From Pseudomonadota bacterium (lineage in GTDB: Bacteria; Pseudomonadota; Gammaproteobacteria; Steroidobacterales; Steroidobacteraceae), in contig JANYAE010000018.1 of the NCBI GenBank assembly GCA_025355105.1, positions 1 through 55,639 on the forward strand: a stretch of 55,639 bases of DNA, read 5' to 3'. A model generated the notes under the pieces. The model was not told the origin of the DNA, ran no database searches, and was given only the letters and a program-made list of their open reading frames with translations. Within the stretch, counting starts at the first letter, position 1, and each line of letters starts with the position of its first letter. This document shows, piece after piece, positions 55,381 through 55,639 of the stretch. The position numbers were made by a program, and so were the translations under genes.

Positions 55381-55639
55381 ATGACTTCCCGTAGCGTCCA
55401 AGGCGTGGTCACGGGCCGGCCGACCTCCGATGGCGGCGGTGTGCGCCTGAGCCGCGTCATCAGCCCTGAGCAGGGCATGGACCCGTTCCTGCTGCTCGAC
55501 GAGTTCGATTCGAACTCGGCCGACGACTACGTGGCGGGCTTCCCGGCCCATCCGCACCGCGGCTTCGAGACGGTCACCTACATGCTCGAAGGCCACATGC
55601 TGCACGAGGACCACCTCGGCAACCGCGGCGACCTCAAGC
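55381..55639 (+). CDS. Pirin family protein, N-terminal part (cut by window end)
   Basis: 86 codons are visible. DPFLLLDEFDS and FPAHPHRGFETVTYMLEGHMLHEDHLGN carry the pirin cupin metal-binding His residues (HPHRG and the later His). AAGGAGATGAC directly precedes the ATG. Bacterial pirins include quercetinases and redox-linked proteins; the position after azoR suggests a shared response to quinone-like compounds, which is inference. Confidence 0.92.
   Translation, partial: MTSRSVQGVVTGRPTSDGGGVRLSRVISPEQGMDPFLLLDEFDSNSADDYVAGFPAHPHRGFETVTYMLEGHMLHEDHLGNRGDLK

Overview
The window is GC-rich, gene-dense bacterial chromosome. It carries the replication-origin block rnpA/rpmH <> dnaA-dnaN-recF-gyrB, the glnA-ntrBC nitrogen operon, secB-gpsA with grxC, glyQS, and Pseudomonas-type parS palindromes. 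Together these point to a gammaproteobacterium, perhaps near Xanthomonadales/Nevskiales/Steroidobacterales; that placement is inference from gene order and protein character, not from a search. No tRNA, rRNA, insertion sequence, prophage or CRISPR array was seen.

Layout. 1-10.5 kb: an OPT transporter (cut by the window edge), a secreted lipoprotein, a DMT exporter, a minus-strand operon with an SRPBCC protein, an amidohydrolase-fold protein that has lost its metal ligands and a small membrane protein, a MAPEG protein, and two c-di-GMP proteins. 10.6-17.2 kb: envC-like, rhodanese-grxC-secB-gpsA, trmL, a class-1B-type dihydroorotate dehydrogenase and an MscS channel. 17.2-25.4 kb: two acyl-CoA ligases flanking glnA-(DUF4124)-ntrB-ntrC; the glnA leader shows NtrC sites, a sigma70-type promoter and a sigma54-type promoter. 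25.5-34.1 kb: glyQS, a small lipoprotein, a PlsC-type acyltransferase, a GST / type-II NADH dehydrogenase pair and an M13 peptidase. 34.1-45.5 kb: the origin region, with gyrB, recF (holding two perfect parS sites), dnaN, dnaA, then divergently rpmH-rnpA-yidD-yidC, a methyltransferase interrupted by an amber codon, and mnmE. 45.5-45.9 kb: decayed gene ends. 46-53.7 kb: a complete cyanophycin module: isoaspartyl dipeptidase (iadA-like), cyanophycinase (cphB), cyanophycin synthetase (cphA) and a second Mur-ligase-type cyanophycin synthetase paralogue (cphA-prime type) apparently starting at CTG. 53.7-55.6 kb: a LysR regulator divergent from an azoreductase and a pirin (cut by the window edge).

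How the genes work together. The nitrogen operon (GlnA, NtrB, NtrC) and the cyanophycin module (polymer of Asp and Arg, its hydrolase and the dipeptidase that frees Asp and Arg) are two levels of nitrogen handling, though nothing in the sequence links them directly. The strongest items for a second look are the parS pair inside recF with the putative oriC, the amidohydrolase pseudoenzyme, the CTG start of the second Mur ligase, the Lys-to-Glu change in the IadA-like enzyme, and the amber-interrupted methyltransferase.
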